Part shown: positions 15,004 through 22,407 of the stretch, piece by piece
Position numbering within the stretch: the stretch's first letter is position 1
Layout of the letters: every line of letters begins with the position of its first letter
Virus record (IMG/VR): IMGVR_UViG_3300037842_000032
Location: 1-31,992 of that record
DNA from: a virus
Strand: one strand, 5' to 3'
DNA: 31,992 bases
Notes under the pieces: model-generated
Databases searched by the model: none
What the model saw: only the letters and a program-made list of their open reading frames with translations
What the model was told of the DNA's origin: nothing
Made by a program: the position numbers and the translations under genes

Positions 15004-16031
15004 TACGCAAGCGTATCACGTATAACGTATTCGTTTAACTCTTCTTCTTTATTTATAAAATATCTTTCAAATATTCTAATGCCATATTCTAGTTTTTGTT
15101 TTCCTGACTCATAAAATGATTCTTCACAGTCGTATATTCCTAAATCTCCTGAACCTTTATCTATCACAAAGAAATAAAAATTTTTGTAATCTACTTTAAA
15201 TAAATTACAATAAATATAAAATTGTACATCATATGAGTATTTTTTAGCTGAATATTTAAACGCTTTAAGATCTGAAGTTGTTTTTAAATCAGCAACAAAA
15301 TCTTTACCTAATATATCCGCTTTGGCTCTAAAAGGATAACCATGTAATATGTCAAAAGCTGGTTTTTCAAATTCTGCTTTTCTAGTTAAGTCTTGCCATA
15401 GATCGTTTTGTTGAAGTGAGTCTACTACATACATAGCTTTATCATATTCTTTTCTTGTAAACACAAAATCCCCTGATCCTATTTCTTTAACTTTATCTTT
15501 AAATTTTTTAGTGACAGCTGATTGCACTTCTACTACGTGACACAGTGTGTTTAGTTTTTCTGGTTCTAGTGCCGCTAAATGTATGAGTCTACCCGTTTTA
15601 AAAGCGGGACTATCTGATTTATAATTTAAACTTCTTGCGTAGCTTTTAGGTGAATCAATTAGATTTTTTATAGAACTTGAACTTAAAGCGTATTTACCTA
15701 GCTCTCCATAATAAAAGCTATCGTCGTACATTTTATCTAAAAGTTTATCCTTGTCCCATATCTGCCCATTTAATAGTTTTATTTGCTCAGCTCTTTTCTT
15801 TTTTGCGTGTATGCTTTTCATTTCATTAACCGGTATAAAACAAGTGCTATCTGAATTAAACGAAGGAGTTACGTTTGTAAATAAAGCTTCAATTTCGTGT
15901 GGTTCTTGAAATTCAAAAACTTCTTTATTTATTTTTATTTGCACCCCGCTTTCTGCCCAATTTAAAAAATTAATCTTGGGTGTCATAAATGTGATATGTT
16001 TCCAATTTGGATTTTTATTTACTGTTTTCAT
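15003..16031 (-). CDS. PD-(D/E)XK exonuclease (RecE/Exo VIII-like, DUF3799 type)
   Basis: A 342-aa protein. Residues about 115-310 carry the nuclease core: LSSSSIKNLIDSPKSYAR, the GRLIH helix (residues 147-151), catalytic Asp in FRAKADIL (D239) and ADLKTT (D248-x-K250), and the Gln of YDVQFYIYC (Q270). This is the order of the Exo VIII/DUF3799 group. It probably resects dsDNA ends for recombination or digests host DNA. No single-strand annealing protein is seen nearby. The first 100 residues are an extra, unassigned domain. It overlaps the MazG gene by 17 nt. Confidence 0.85.
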   Translation of the reverse strand: MKTVNKNPNWKHITFMTPKINFLNWAESGVQIKINKEVFEFQEPHEIEALFTNVTPSFNSDSTCFIPVNEMKSIHAKKKRAEQIKLLNGQIWDKDKLLDKMYDDSFYYGELGKYALSSSSIKNLIDSPKSYARSLNYKSDSPAFKTGRLIHLAALEPEKLNTLCHVVEVQSAVTKKFKDKVKEIGSGDFVFTRKEYDKAMYVVDSLQQNDLWQDLTRKAEFEKPAFDILHGYPFRAKADILGKDFVADLKTTSDLKAFKYSAKKYSYDVQFYIYCNLFKVDYKNFYFFVIDKGSGDLGIYDCEESFYESGKQKLEYGIRIFERYFINKEEELNEYVIRDTLA

Positions 16032-16317
16032 CTTTTACAAAAGTATTATTTATCATTTTGCCTTTTCTTGTTTTTATAACATTGTACGCGCTGTCAATAC
16101 AATCTTCCACCTTAAGATCATAAAAATAACAAAGATTAGTTAAAACCACAATCATATCGCCTACCGCATCCTCTATCTCTGGTATATCATTTTTTAATAC
16201 TGCTTGTGCTAGCTCACCTTGCTCTTCAACTAGTTTTATTAATTGTGTTTTAGAATCACCTTTGCTAAAAATTCCTTTTTCTTTAGCCCAAGATCTTATT
16301 AATGTAAATCTATCCAT
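16015..16317 (-). CDS. mazG: MazG-like nucleoside triphosphate pyrophosphohydrolase
   Basis: A 100-aa single-domain MazG family protein. The metal-binding EExxE motif is EEQGELAQAV (residues 31-40), followed by the acidic EIEDAVGDMIVVL (47-59). The family hydrolyses (d)NTPs to the monophosphate; phage versions cleanse nucleotide pools or affect the stringent response. It overlaps both the thymidylate-synthase-like gene and the exonuclease gene, making a nucleotide-metabolism cluster. Confidence 0.85.
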   Translation of the reverse strand: MDRFTLIRSWAKEKGIFSKGDSKTQLIKLVEEQGELAQAVLKNDIPEIEDAVGDMIVVLTNLCYFYDLKVEDCIDSAYNVIKTRKGKMINNTFVKDENSK

Positions 16318-16945
16318 CTTTATTTAAAAATTTATTATATATATGTAAGTTCTGTGAAAAGTGATAATAATAACCTAAATTTAACTTAAGTCTCTTACCT
16401 ATTTCATCTTGCAATTTGCTGAAGCAATATTGGTCGTTACAAAAACCAAACCATAAATCGTTTGATCTCATAAGTACACTCATGTTCAACTTATTGTTTA
16501 ATATACTAAAATTTATAGCATATGTACATGGTGTATCGTTTTCAAAATTATATCTATTTTTAGCGTCGTATATACTTATACTAGCTCTTCTACTTTCTGG
16601 ATTGTGTTTTAATTCTTCTACTATGTAATCTAATTGATTTGATTGTTGCCAATGATAACCATAGTTTGAATTAACTTCTCCATTTTTATCCATACAAGAT
16701 TTCCAGATTTTAGCTTTCTCTGCGATTAACTCTGCATTTGGGTTTGCTGATAAATACCATTGCCATTCGTACTCTGCGTACTTACCACTCCAGTTTCTCC
16801 ATTTTTCTGTAATAGATCTTTTTCTAGGGTTCGTTAAATAGAAACCTATATTTAATATACACTTTGTGTCTTGTTGATCTATACCTTCTTCATGAATTTT
16901 CTTATATAAAGATATAAAAGCTTTGTTTGCGCTATCAAATTTCAT
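16310..16945 (-). CDS. Thymidylate synthase-like pyrimidine methylase/hydroxymethylase
   Basis: A 211-aa protein of the ThyA superfamily. Visible landmarks are the catalytic Cys in DTPCTYAINF (C140), the phosphate-binding Arg pair ESRRASISIYD (R119-R120), RSNDLWFGFCND (160-171) and the terminal HFSQNLHIY (compare ThyA HIY). It is shorter than ThyA (about 264 aa). In ThyA the Asn of the FN-IAxY segment reads the uracil; here the segment is FCNDQY, so N170 may keep dUMP specificity, but a hydroxymethylase cannot be excluded. It would supply dTMP, or a modified base, for phage DNA. It overlaps both neighbours by 8-11 nt. Confidence 0.75.
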   Translation of the reverse strand: MKFDSANKAFISLYKKIHEEGIDQQDTKCILNIGFYLTNPRKRSITEKWRNWSGKYAEYEWQWYLSANPNAELIAEKAKIWKSCMDKNGEVNSNYGYHWQQSNQLDYIVEELKHNPESRRASISIYDAKNRYNFENDTPCTYAINFSILNNKLNMSVLMRSNDLWFGFCNDQYCFSKLQDEIGKRLKLNLGYYYHFSQNLHIYNKFLNKDG

Positions 16946-17210
16946 TTTTGTTTTTTTGCTCTAAGTTGTTTAATGAAGCAATATAAGCTACTGCGTCTAA
17001 TAAATTATCTTCTTTATAGTTATATGCTTCTCTAGCTAATTTCATTGCTACCATACACAAATGCATGTCTCTACTTGTTATTTCTTTTCCACACATACTA
17101 GAAGCTAAATCAGCAGATCTTTGCATTGTTTCTAACATTGGACCATACATTCTCTCTTTCTCTTCTCCTCTTGCGTTTATAATTTCATCTGCTTTTTTAA
17201 GTATATTCAT
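16935..17210 (-). CDS. DUF6378-like small protein
   Basis: A 91-aa helical protein (MNILKKADEIINARGEEKER...). The arrangement RMYGPMLETMQRSADLASSM, then a conserved MCGKEITSRDMHLCMVAMK and KEDNLLDAVAYIASL is familiar from phage DUF6378 proteins, which often lie beside nucleotide-metabolism genes. Biochemical role unknown. It overlaps the ThyA-like gene by 11 nt. Confidence 0.7.
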   Translation of the reverse strand: MNILKKADEIINARGEEKERMYGPMLETMQRSADLASSMCGKEITSRDMHLCMVAMKLAREAYNYKEDNLLDAVAYIASLNNLEQKNKNEI

Positions 17211-17244
17211 TTTAACATTGTTTAAATATTGTTAAAGATAATAA

Positions 17245-17559
17245 TTATAATCCTAAATCTTTTCCTTTGTTATACTTAATTACTATCTTGTTAGCTTCAT
17301 CAAGTTCTGTTTCAACTCTTCTTGCTCTTTGTAAAGCTCTTATCTTATCTGATCTATATGAGTCTATAGTTTTTTCATATGTTCTTCTCTCATATTCCAG
17401 ATGTGCAACATATATTCCTATCTCTGCTAAAGATTCTTTACAAAGCTTTATGTCTTTGTTTTCAGAGCTCTTACCCCACTTCATTAATTTATTTCCTAAA
17501 GTCTCGTAGTTTGTAATATATTCTAGTTCTTTGATTAATTCCATTTTATTTGTACTCAT
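17245..17559 (-). CDS. Hypothetical coiled-coil protein (104 aa)
   Basis: MSTNKMELIKELEYITNYET... is nearly all helix, with heptad-like stretches in AHLEYERRTYEKTIDSYRSD and RALQRARRVETELDEANKIV, and ends basic. It overlaps the preceding gene by 14 nt and so belongs to the replication operon. No catalytic motif. Confidence 0.65.
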   Translation of the reverse strand: MSTNKMELIKELEYITNYETLGNKLMKWGKSSENKDIKLCKESLAEIGIYVAHLEYERRTYEKTIDSYRSDKIRALQRARRVETELDEANKIVIKYNKGKDLGL

Positions 17560-17950
17560 TGTAAATTGCTTCTAGTTTATTATACACTTGTCCAACAAAG
17601 CAAGGACTACAGTTAGTAAGTTGTTTTTTTTCTTTAAAAACTCTATTGTATATCTCTAACATTCTTGGTGCGTATTTTGTTATATCGTTCTTTTTTTCTA
17701 TGAATATATCTTGAAGATACAAAAATTCCTGTTCTGTAAATAACTCTGGCATCCTATAAGGAAATAACTCATTAAGTTTCTTTTTTCTTTTATCACATCC
17801 ACAGTCTGCATCTAGTGCTTCAGCTACAGTATCTACTACTTTTTTTATTCCTGTTGCTTTGGTTATTTTTTCGATTGTATCGCCAAAACCTTTCACTGCA
17901 ACTTTTTGTTGATATTCAAAATTGGCTTTAAATTTATTGTAATCGTTCAT
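17546..17950 (-). CDS. Conserved flavophage-type hypothetical protein with DCGC motif
   Basis: A 134-aa protein. Key segments are GFGDTIEKITKATGIKKVVD, ADCGCDKRKKKLNELFPYR (Cys pair) and a C-terminal CSPCF pair. Four Cys could bind one metal ion. This type occurs in Bacteroidetes phages without a known function. It overlaps the sigma-like gene by 17 nt. Confidence 0.7.
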   Translation of the reverse strand: MNDYNKFKANFEYQQKVAVKGFGDTIEKITKATGIKKVVDTVAEALDADCGCDKRKKKLNELFPYRMPELFTEQEFLYLQDIFIEKKNDITKYAPRMLEIYNRVFKEKKQLTNCSPCFVGQVYNKLEAIYNEYK

Positions 17951-18476
17951 AATCTTCGTTTTTGTAATCTTCGTAATCTTCTTTTAATTTATCTTTAATT
18001 ATATTTTTAGCGTTCTTCAATGTATTAAATATACTTACCCAACTTATTTTAGTCTCTCCTGCAATTTTTCTAATACTCATGTTTGTGTCTCTGTATAATG
18101 TAAAAAGCTTTTTGTCATACCAATGCCAATTATTTATTTCATCATCTATTTTTTCGCATATTAAATTATAAGCTTCCTGTTCTCTTAAATCTGTGTTGTC
18201 TTCTAGCTGAAGTAATCCATCATCAATAGAAACTTTCCTAACTTTATACTTTGCATTGTAATATAAGTAGTAAGTAGTACGTAAAGTAAAATACATATAA
18301 CCCCTACGAATAACACCGTTCTCAATAACCTTTTCTGGTTTAGCATATTTATATAATATTAAATAACTCTCCTGTACAATGTCTTCAGCATAATCGTATT
18401 CACCAAAGCCATTTACTATTCTAATCCATTCTTTATGTTGCTTCGCTACTAATCCAAGCCAGTCTGCTGTTCCCAT
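17934..18476 (-). CDS. Sigma-70 family-like factor
   Basis: Start chosen at MGTADWLGLVAKQHKEW (18476). A longer frame from 18509 would overlap the upstream gene by 61 nt. Region 2-like: EYDYAEDIVQESYLILYKYA. Region 4-like HTH: LFTLYRDTNMSIRKIAGETK followed by ISWVSIFNTLKNAKNIIKDK. Regions 1 and 3 are absent, as in ECF-type factors. It may redirect host RNA polymerase to late phage promoters; the leader shared by five structural genes is a candidate target (inference). It sits in the replication operon, which suits a middle-time regulator of late genes. Confidence 0.75.
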   Translation of the reverse strand: MGTADWLGLVAKQHKEWIRIVNGFGEYDYAEDIVQESYLILYKYAKPEKVIENGVIRRGYMYFTLRTTYYLYYNAKYKVRKVSIDDGLLQLEDNTDLREQEAYNLICEKIDDEINNWHWYDKKLFTLYRDTNMSIRKIAGETKISWVSIFNTLKNAKNIIKDKLKEDYEDYKNEDYERLQ

Positions 18477-18670
18477 TTCACTGTAACATTTATAAATCCT
18501 ATTAAACACTGTAAAGTGTATTCATCAAATCCGTCATCATATTGTTCTTTGTGAAATAGTGCTCCGATCATAAAACCTTTTATTAATGCAATATAAATAT
18601 CAGCATTATTAAATTGTCCTATCATCAGAAAAAAAGTTGTTATTATTAGTAATATTATTAGTATTGTCAA
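18449..18670 (-). CDS. Small membrane protein (73 aa)
   Basis: MTILIILLIITTFFLMIGQF is a strong N-terminal transmembrane segment. A second, weaker hydrophobic stretch follows (IYIALIKGFMIGALF), then a soluble acidic end (DDGFDEYTLQ). Its ATG overlaps the helicase stop by 4 nt. Its role is unknown; a membrane peptide between helicase and sigma factor is unexpected. Confidence 0.65.
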   Translation of the reverse strand: MTILIILLIITTFFLMIGQFNNADIYIALIKGFMIGALFHKEQYDDGFDEYTLQCLIGFINVTVKWEQQTGLD

Positions 18671-19572
18671 AATAGTAAATGTTTTTTTTGTTTATCTAAA
18701 AGGTCTTTATCCATAAATGTAAAACCTATATTATTTTTTTCCATTCTTAATTTAATTGGCTCATCAAAAGGTGTACATCTTCCTCCTGTTTCCATTTCTT
18801 TAATTTTTAAAACAAATAGATTTGAGTATATCCAATCAGTAGGATGAGATGTGTAACGGTGAATGCATATCAGATCATCACAACGGTTTCCCCATTTTCC
18901 TCCTCCTTCAACGCTTGCCATACTTAAAGGCATTGCCAATCCTTCATACTCGTGTCCTTTAGGATGTGATCTACGTAATGCTTCTGTTACTCCATGAGCA
19001 TTTAAATATAATGTAATGTTATTTTTTTTAGCAAACAATCTAAATTCTGTACTAACTTGATAGTCGTATTCGTGACCTCCTACTTCTTTATATAATTGTT
19101 TGTCTTTTACTAAAGAGTTATATGGATCTATAAGTATTGCGTCATAATCCCAAGCATCTTTAATTGCTTTTGCTTCTTCTAGTAATTGTTTATATGTGTA
19201 GAGCTCTTCAACATCTATTATTTTAAAATATTGATCAGACCATTCTAATGCGTCTTTTATCTCTGCATCCTCTGCCTTTGTGATAGGCTTACGCATTTTA
19301 AACTCTACTATTTTTCTTTGAATTGATTGAGGTGTATTTTCTGAAGACCAAATTAAAAACCTCTTTTTGTGTTTAAGAGCCCATATGACGAATAAATACA
19401 TTATAACAGTTGTTTTACCAACATTAGCATGACCAATTAATAAATTAAAATTGCCTTGCTTGTAACGTAAGTACTCGTCTATATCTGGTACTCCTATTTT
19501 TAAACCCTCCTTTACTCTTCCGTGTTTTATATCTAATAACTTTTTAAATATATTAGAAGAGCTAACTATCAT
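18667..19572 (-). CDS. DnaB-like helicase/RecA-fold ATPase
   Basis: A 301-aa protein matching the C-terminal RecA-like domain of DnaB. Walker A is GHANVGKTT (residues 47-55), a WSSENTP segment follows, Walker B is AILIDPYN (145-152), and LNAHGVTEALRR supplies the expected sensor-type His. The N-terminal primase-interaction domain of full-length DnaB is missing. A late HRYTSHPTDW fits an arginine-finger region. It likely unwinds the phage replication fork. It follows the SSB-like gene with a one-base TAATG overlap. Confidence 0.85.
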   Translation of the reverse strand: MIVSSSNIFKKLLDIKHGRVKEGLKIGVPDIDEYLRYKQGNFNLLIGHANVGKTTVIMYLFVIWALKHKKRFLIWSSENTPQSIQRKIVEFKMRKPITKAEDAEIKDALEWSDQYFKIIDVEELYTYKQLLEEAKAIKDAWDYDAILIDPYNSLVKDKQLYKEVGGHEYDYQVSTEFRLFAKKNNITLYLNAHGVTEALRRSHPKGHEYEGLAMPLSMASVEGGGKWGNRCDDLICIHRYTSHPTDWIYSNLFVLKIKEMETGGRCTPFDEPIKLRMEKNNIGFTFMDKDLLDKQKKHLLF

Positions 19573-19883
19573 TAGAACGGAAGGTTGTCGTTTACGTCTG
19601 GCATTTGTGCATTTGATGTTGTTTCAGCAACAGCACTTATTACTTTCCATCCAGTAACGTTTATATAATACTTGCCTTTATATTCGTTTGATCTTAAATT
19701 GATACCTAAATTAATTGTCTGACCAACTTTTAAGTCATTTACCAAATCTATTTTATCATTTAAAAATTCGACTGGTATTGTTTGAGGAAATTTACTTTGT
19801 GTTTCTACTAATACAGTTTTTTTCTTTAACTGTTTAATAGTTTCTAAATCTCCTATTGATTTAATTGTACCTAATAATTCCAT
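19572..19883 (-). CDS. DUF3127 SSB-like protein
   Basis: A 103-aa protein of the Bacteroidetes DUF3127 family, an OB-fold ssDNA-binding type. Motifs are MELLGTIKSIGDLETI, VLVETQSKFPQTIPVEF, LKVGQTINLGINLRSNEYKG and YYINVTGWKV. It ends in an acidic amphipathic tip, DVNDNLPF, like the SSB C-terminal peptide that recruits replication and repair partners. It is the first recognisable gene of the replication set and is coupled to the helicase. Confidence 0.8.
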   Translation of the reverse strand: MELLGTIKSIGDLETIKQLKKKTVLVETQSKFPQTIPVEFLNDKIDLVNDLKVGQTINLGINLRSNEYKGKYYINVTGWKVISAVAETTSNAQMPDVNDNLPF

Positions 19884-19896
19884 TATTATTTTTTAT

Positions 19897-20145
19897 TTAT
19901 TTATTTTTATTATCTAAATTATATAACATTTTATAATCCTCTGTTGTTGGCAACAAATTCTTCTCGAAGTAGAGATACTTTCCTATTAAACTAATGTCTC
20001 CTAATATTTGTTGTTTCTCTATATCGGTAGCCTTTCTCCATATAGGATTAAGTGCTATTTCAGTAGCTCTATCTACAGCTCCTTGTTTACTTATAGAATC
20101 TTGTGTTGTATTAATTCTATTTAGTTTATTGTTGTTCTGTGTCAT
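19897..20145 (-). CDS. Hypothetical 82-aa protein
   Basis: MTQNNNKLNRINTTQDSISK is polar and probably disordered, followed by a helical region (AVDRATEIALNPIWRKATDI, KQQILGDISLIGKYLYFEKN). The upstream small ORF overlaps it by 20 nt. It belongs to the replication operon. Function unknown. Confidence 0.65.
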   Translation of the reverse strand: MTQNNNKLNRINTTQDSISKQGAVDRATEIALNPIWRKATDIEKQQILGDISLIGKYLYFEKNLLPTTEDYKMLYNLDNKNK

Positions 20146-20284
20146 TAAAAAAGTTGTTTATTATTAATTGTTTATCTTCTTTACTTAAATATTTAGATTG
20201 TATTATTTCAAATAAAGTAGTTCTTAATTTATCTATTTCTTCTTGCTTTTGTTTTAGCAAATTAATATAATGTATTTCAATCAT
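20126..20284 (-). CDS. Small coiled-coil ORF (52 aa)
   Basis: MIEIHYINLLKQKQEEIDKL... encodes 52 aa, largely one amphipathic helix with a basic end. It is the first frame after the terminator at 20343 and overlaps the next gene by 20 nt. The one-mismatch promoter element TAACTTTA just upstream (20287-20294) could drive it. Real expression is likely but not proven. Confidence 0.55.
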   Translation of the reverse strand: MIEIHYINLLKQKQEEIDKLRTTLFEIIQSKYLSKEDKQLIINNFFNDTEQQ

Positions 20285-20342
20285 TTCATAAAGTTAAACA
20301 AAATAATTTAATATTATAATAAATTGTTAATAAAATTAACTC

Positions 20343-20371
20343 AAAAAAAAAGAGGGAAAATTAATCCCCTC
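20343..20371 (-). terminator. Rho-independent terminator after the NinG-like gene
   Basis: On the minus strand GAGGG pairs with CCCTC (with further G-T and A-T pairs inside) and nine T follow. It ends the short early unit (21035-20407) and lies 36 nt past the NinG-like stop. The rest of the 20285-20406 gap is AT-rich without a gene. Confidence 0.85.
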
Positions 20372-20406
20372 CTTTAAACAAAGAACAATAAAAACTAGAA
20401 ATAAAA

Positions 20407-20799
20407 TTACGTACTAAAAGAAAAATCTTTTATTCTTTCATTATAATCGTCTATCATTTCAGTTATTTCTATATCTGTAAATTTAGCAATTAACCTGCTT
20501 TTATCATATAATTCTTTTGACAAGTTATCACCAATATATAAACTAAACTTGTATTGTTCGCCATATCGAAATACATTGCAAGCTACACATTGAGCATGTA
20601 CATTCTCTTCATCCCACCTTGTCGAGTAATGTTTTCTAGATATAAAGTGTCCTGCTTGTATTTTAGTCCAATGATGGACTTCTCCACATGTAGCACATCT
20701 ACAATATCCTTCTGGATCAGAGTCTCGTAATCTTATGTATTTAGAAAATACAGCATCTAGTTTTTTTATTAAGTTCTTTCGTTTAGGTTTTCTTGGCAT
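20407..20799 (-). CDS. ninG: NinG-like recombination nuclease
   Basis: A 130-aa protein of the NinG/Rap family, a zinc-binding HNH-type structure-specific nuclease of phage recombination. The basic N-terminus is followed by CRCATCGEVHHWTKIQAGHF (Cys33, Cys35, Cys38, His51) and RWDEENVHAQCVACNVFRYG (Cys71, Cys74), the expected metal-binding and catalytic set. It probably resolves branched DNA with the PD-(D/E)XK exonuclease. It is slightly shorter than lambda NinG. It closes the early unit before a strong terminator. Confidence 0.85.
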   Translation of the reverse strand: MPRKPKRKNLIKKLDAVFSKYIRLRDSDPEGYCRCATCGEVHHWTKIQAGHFISRKHYSTRWDEENVHAQCVACNVFRYGEQYKFSLYIGDNLSKELYDKSRLIAKFTDIEITEMIDDYNERIKDFSFST

Positions 20800-20804
20800 A
20801 ATTA

Positions 20805-21035
20805 TTAATCCATACTTGTTATAAGATGTTTACCTGTTTCAGGATCTATGTCTTGTATTTTTTTATAGATATATTTAGAATTAGCTTTTACTTCGTTCTT
20901 TTCTGTTTTTTTAGAGTCTAGACCAAGATTAGTATATTGTATTGCATCTAGTTTTAATAGTTCATCTGTTCTGTCTCTTACAGTTAAATTAAAATCATTT
21001 ATTATTTTGTCAGCTAATCTTCTTATATCATCCAT
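20805..21035 (-). CDS. Hypothetical early protein (76 aa)
   Basis: MDDIRRLADKIINDFNLTVR is helical, followed by a Lys-rich stretch (NEVKANSKYIYKKIQDIDPE). It is the first gene behind the clear promoter at 21097-21127, so it is among the earliest expressed. It lies 5 nt before the NinG-like gene. No family. Confidence 0.7.
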   Translation of the reverse strand: MDDIRRLADKIINDFNLTVRDRTDELLKLDAIQYTNLGLDSKKTEKNEVKANSKYIYKKIQDIDPETGKHLITSMD

Positions 21036-21096
21036 ATTTAAATATTAATTTATTAATTTATTAAAAATTGTTATACATTATTTACCACTAACCCAC

Positions 21097-21127
21097 CAAA
21101 GTTATAGACTTTTTTTAAAAAAGTAAA
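21097..21127 (-). promoter_or_regulatory. Bacteroidetes-type promoter
   Basis: On the minus strand TTTA (21127-21124), a 19-nt spacer, then TAACTTTG (21104-21097), an exact match to the Bacteroidetes -7 element TAnnTTTG with an acceptable -33 element. I found no other exact copy in the intergenic gaps. It drives 21035-20407. The remaining 21128-21200 holds no gene. Confidence 0.7.
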
Positions 21128-21200
21128 TAGTTAGGTTGATTTTCTTTTCAACTGTAAATGTTAATAATCTATTCTCTTGCTTTGGTAAATATAGGACTAA

Positions 21201-21404
21201 CTATACTTTAACGTTCCTTTTCTCGAGCTCATTAACAATTAAATGTTTTTTTCTGCTATATGAAGAACTACTATGCATTGTCTTTAATTCTTCTGTTTTA
21301 AAACTACAAGGTGGATAATGTTGCCAAGTGTATTGTTTTCCAATTATCTTGCCTTTTGAATCTCTTTTGTATTCCTTTGTAGATGGTTTTAATTTTACTG
21401 ACAT
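21201..21404 (-). CDS. Hypothetical basic protein (67 aa)
   Basis: MSVKLKPSTKEYKRDSKGKI is strongly Lys-rich; the middle has YTWQHYPPCSFKTEEL and the end a basic helix (SYSRKKHLIVNELEKR). It starts 1 nt past the holin stop and is the last gene of the late lysis unit. No family is recognised. Confidence 0.65.
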   Translation of the reverse strand: MSVKLKPSTKEYKRDSKGKIIGKQYTWQHYPPCSFKTEELKTMHSSSSYSRKKHLIVNELEKRNVKV

Positions 21405-21405
21405 A

Positions 21406-21777
21406 TTAGTTAGACTTGTCTTTTAGTTTCTCAAAAGTTCTCATTCCTCCTAGTCCTAACATACCTATTAATACTGTCATTAAATGTTCCATCTGTAGAG
21501 CTGGAGGTACTTGTTCAGGTCCAATAAACCATATTAGTAAATCTCTTAATACAAAGTTGTATGCTAAAGCTACACCACAAACCCATCCAATAAAAGGTCT
21601 CCATCCAGCTACAAAGATTGTTCTGTGCTGTGCTTCTACTTTGTTTATCTCTCCTTGCAGTTCAATTAACTTCTGTGGGTCTATTTCTTTTCCCTTTATA
21701 AGTTCTCTTATTTCTAGTCCTAAACCAGAACCACCATTACCTCTTAATCCTAATAAAGCTTTTAATATCTTAATCAT
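21406..21777 (-). CDS. 3-TM holin
   Basis: A 123-aa protein of the three-transmembrane holin type (compare PF11351). A soluble Gly-rich N-terminus and an amphipathic helix (EIDPQKLIELQGEINKVEAQ) are followed by the family hallmark AGWRPFIGWVCGVALAYNF and further hydrophobic helices (LRDLLIWFIG, LMTVLIGMLGLGGMR). It forms inner-membrane holes that start lysis. It overlaps the endolysin by 8 nt, as expected for a lysis cassette. Confidence 0.85.
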   Translation of the reverse strand: MIKILKALLGLRGNGGSGLGLEIRELIKGKEIDPQKLIELQGEINKVEAQHRTIFVAGWRPFIGWVCGVALAYNFVLRDLLIWFIGPEQVPPALQMEHLMTVLIGMLGLGGMRTFEKLKDKSN

Positions 21778-22129
21778 ATGTCCATATTACTTTTTGTATT
21801 TTATTAGGATCTGCATCTACATGTATAAATGTGTTTGCTATTCCTATCCTATAGAATCCAGCTTTGATAAGTGCTGATAATATTTCGTATCTTGCTGTAC
21901 TGGATGTTGCATGTATATCGGCAGCGAATCCATGTAAATGTGATGAATTCTCCGATCCTCCCACTTTTGCATTATGTTCTGTAGTTCTGAATCCTGAATT
22001 AATCCTGAATGGTATCCCTGCAATTTGACGTGCATAGTTGAGCATGCGTAAAAAGGTTGGATCCATATTATAACCACTATCAGGAAAGTCAGGCGAGTCA
22101 AATTCACTATATCTAAAATATGATTTCAT
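21770..22129 (-). CDS. Endolysin, peptidase M15 (D,D-carboxypeptidase-like)
   Basis: A 119-aa Peptidase_M15_3-type zinc enzyme. The zinc site is S-x-H-x-x-G-x-A-x-D in SSHLHGFAADIHA (His64, Asp71) with a second His in FIHVDAD (His103). INSGFRTTEHNAKVGG is the conserved substrate-loop region. It cleaves the peptide cross-links of peptidoglycan. No signal peptide is present, so export depends on the holin that overlaps it. Confidence 0.9.
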   Translation of the reverse strand: MKSYFRYSEFDSPDFPDSGYNMDPTFLRMLNYARQIAGIPFRINSGFRTTEHNAKVGGSENSSHLHGFAADIHATSSTARYEILSALIKAGFYRIGIANTFIHVDADPNKIQKVIWTYD

Positions 22130-22139
22130 TAGACATAAA

Positions 22140-22238
22140 TTACATTTTTATTTTACCAAGCCATCTATTCCAGCCTTTAGCGACTGCAATATTAAATTTT
22201 TCTAATTTAATTGCTATGTATCTTAATATTCTTACCAT
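22140..22238 (-). CDS. Small amphipathic peptide (32 aa)
   Basis: MVRILRYIAIKLEKFNIAVA... is basic and amphipathic without a clear transmembrane helix. It sits between the small membrane protein and the endolysin with only short gaps. It may assist lysis, but it is too short to be certain. Confidence 0.45.
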   Translation of the reverse strand: MVRILRYIAIKLEKFNIAVAKGWNRWLGKIKM

Positions 22239-22241
22239 AAT

Positions 22242-22403
22242 TTATTTTTTATCGAATTTATCTAAAAGTTGTATTGTCTTAATTACTGTATAAACCAATG
22301 TAGCTACTATTAATAATGCTTGTAATACTTCATTTAATTGTGTCATAGATATTATATAAACTGCTATTCCAATTAATGTGGGTTTGAAGCTAATGTAAGT
22401 CAT
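22242..22403 (-). CDS. Small membrane protein (53 aa), holin-like
   Basis: A 53-aa ORF with one hydrophobic start (TLIGIAVYIISM) and a transmembrane helix (LNEVLQALLIVATLVYTVIK), ending DKFDKK. It follows the tail fibre by 4 nt and precedes the endolysin, so a lysis role such as a second holin or antiholin is plausible. An internal ATG would give a shorter 34-aa form, reminiscent of dual-start holins. Confidence 0.55.
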   Translation of the reverse strand: MTYISFKPTLIGIAVYIISMTQLNEVLQALLIVATLVYTVIKTIQLLDKFDKK

Positions 22404-22407
22404 ATCA

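Noticed and set aside
20285-20342. Second promoter upstream of the 52-aa ORF
   Set aside because: The best element, TAACTTTA, misses the final G and no good -33 partner is found at 19-21 nt; mentioned only as a weak possibility.
21416-21877. Plus-strand 153-codon open frame
   Set aside because: It is the mirror of the holin and endolysin genes, whose motifs are unmistakable on the minus strand.
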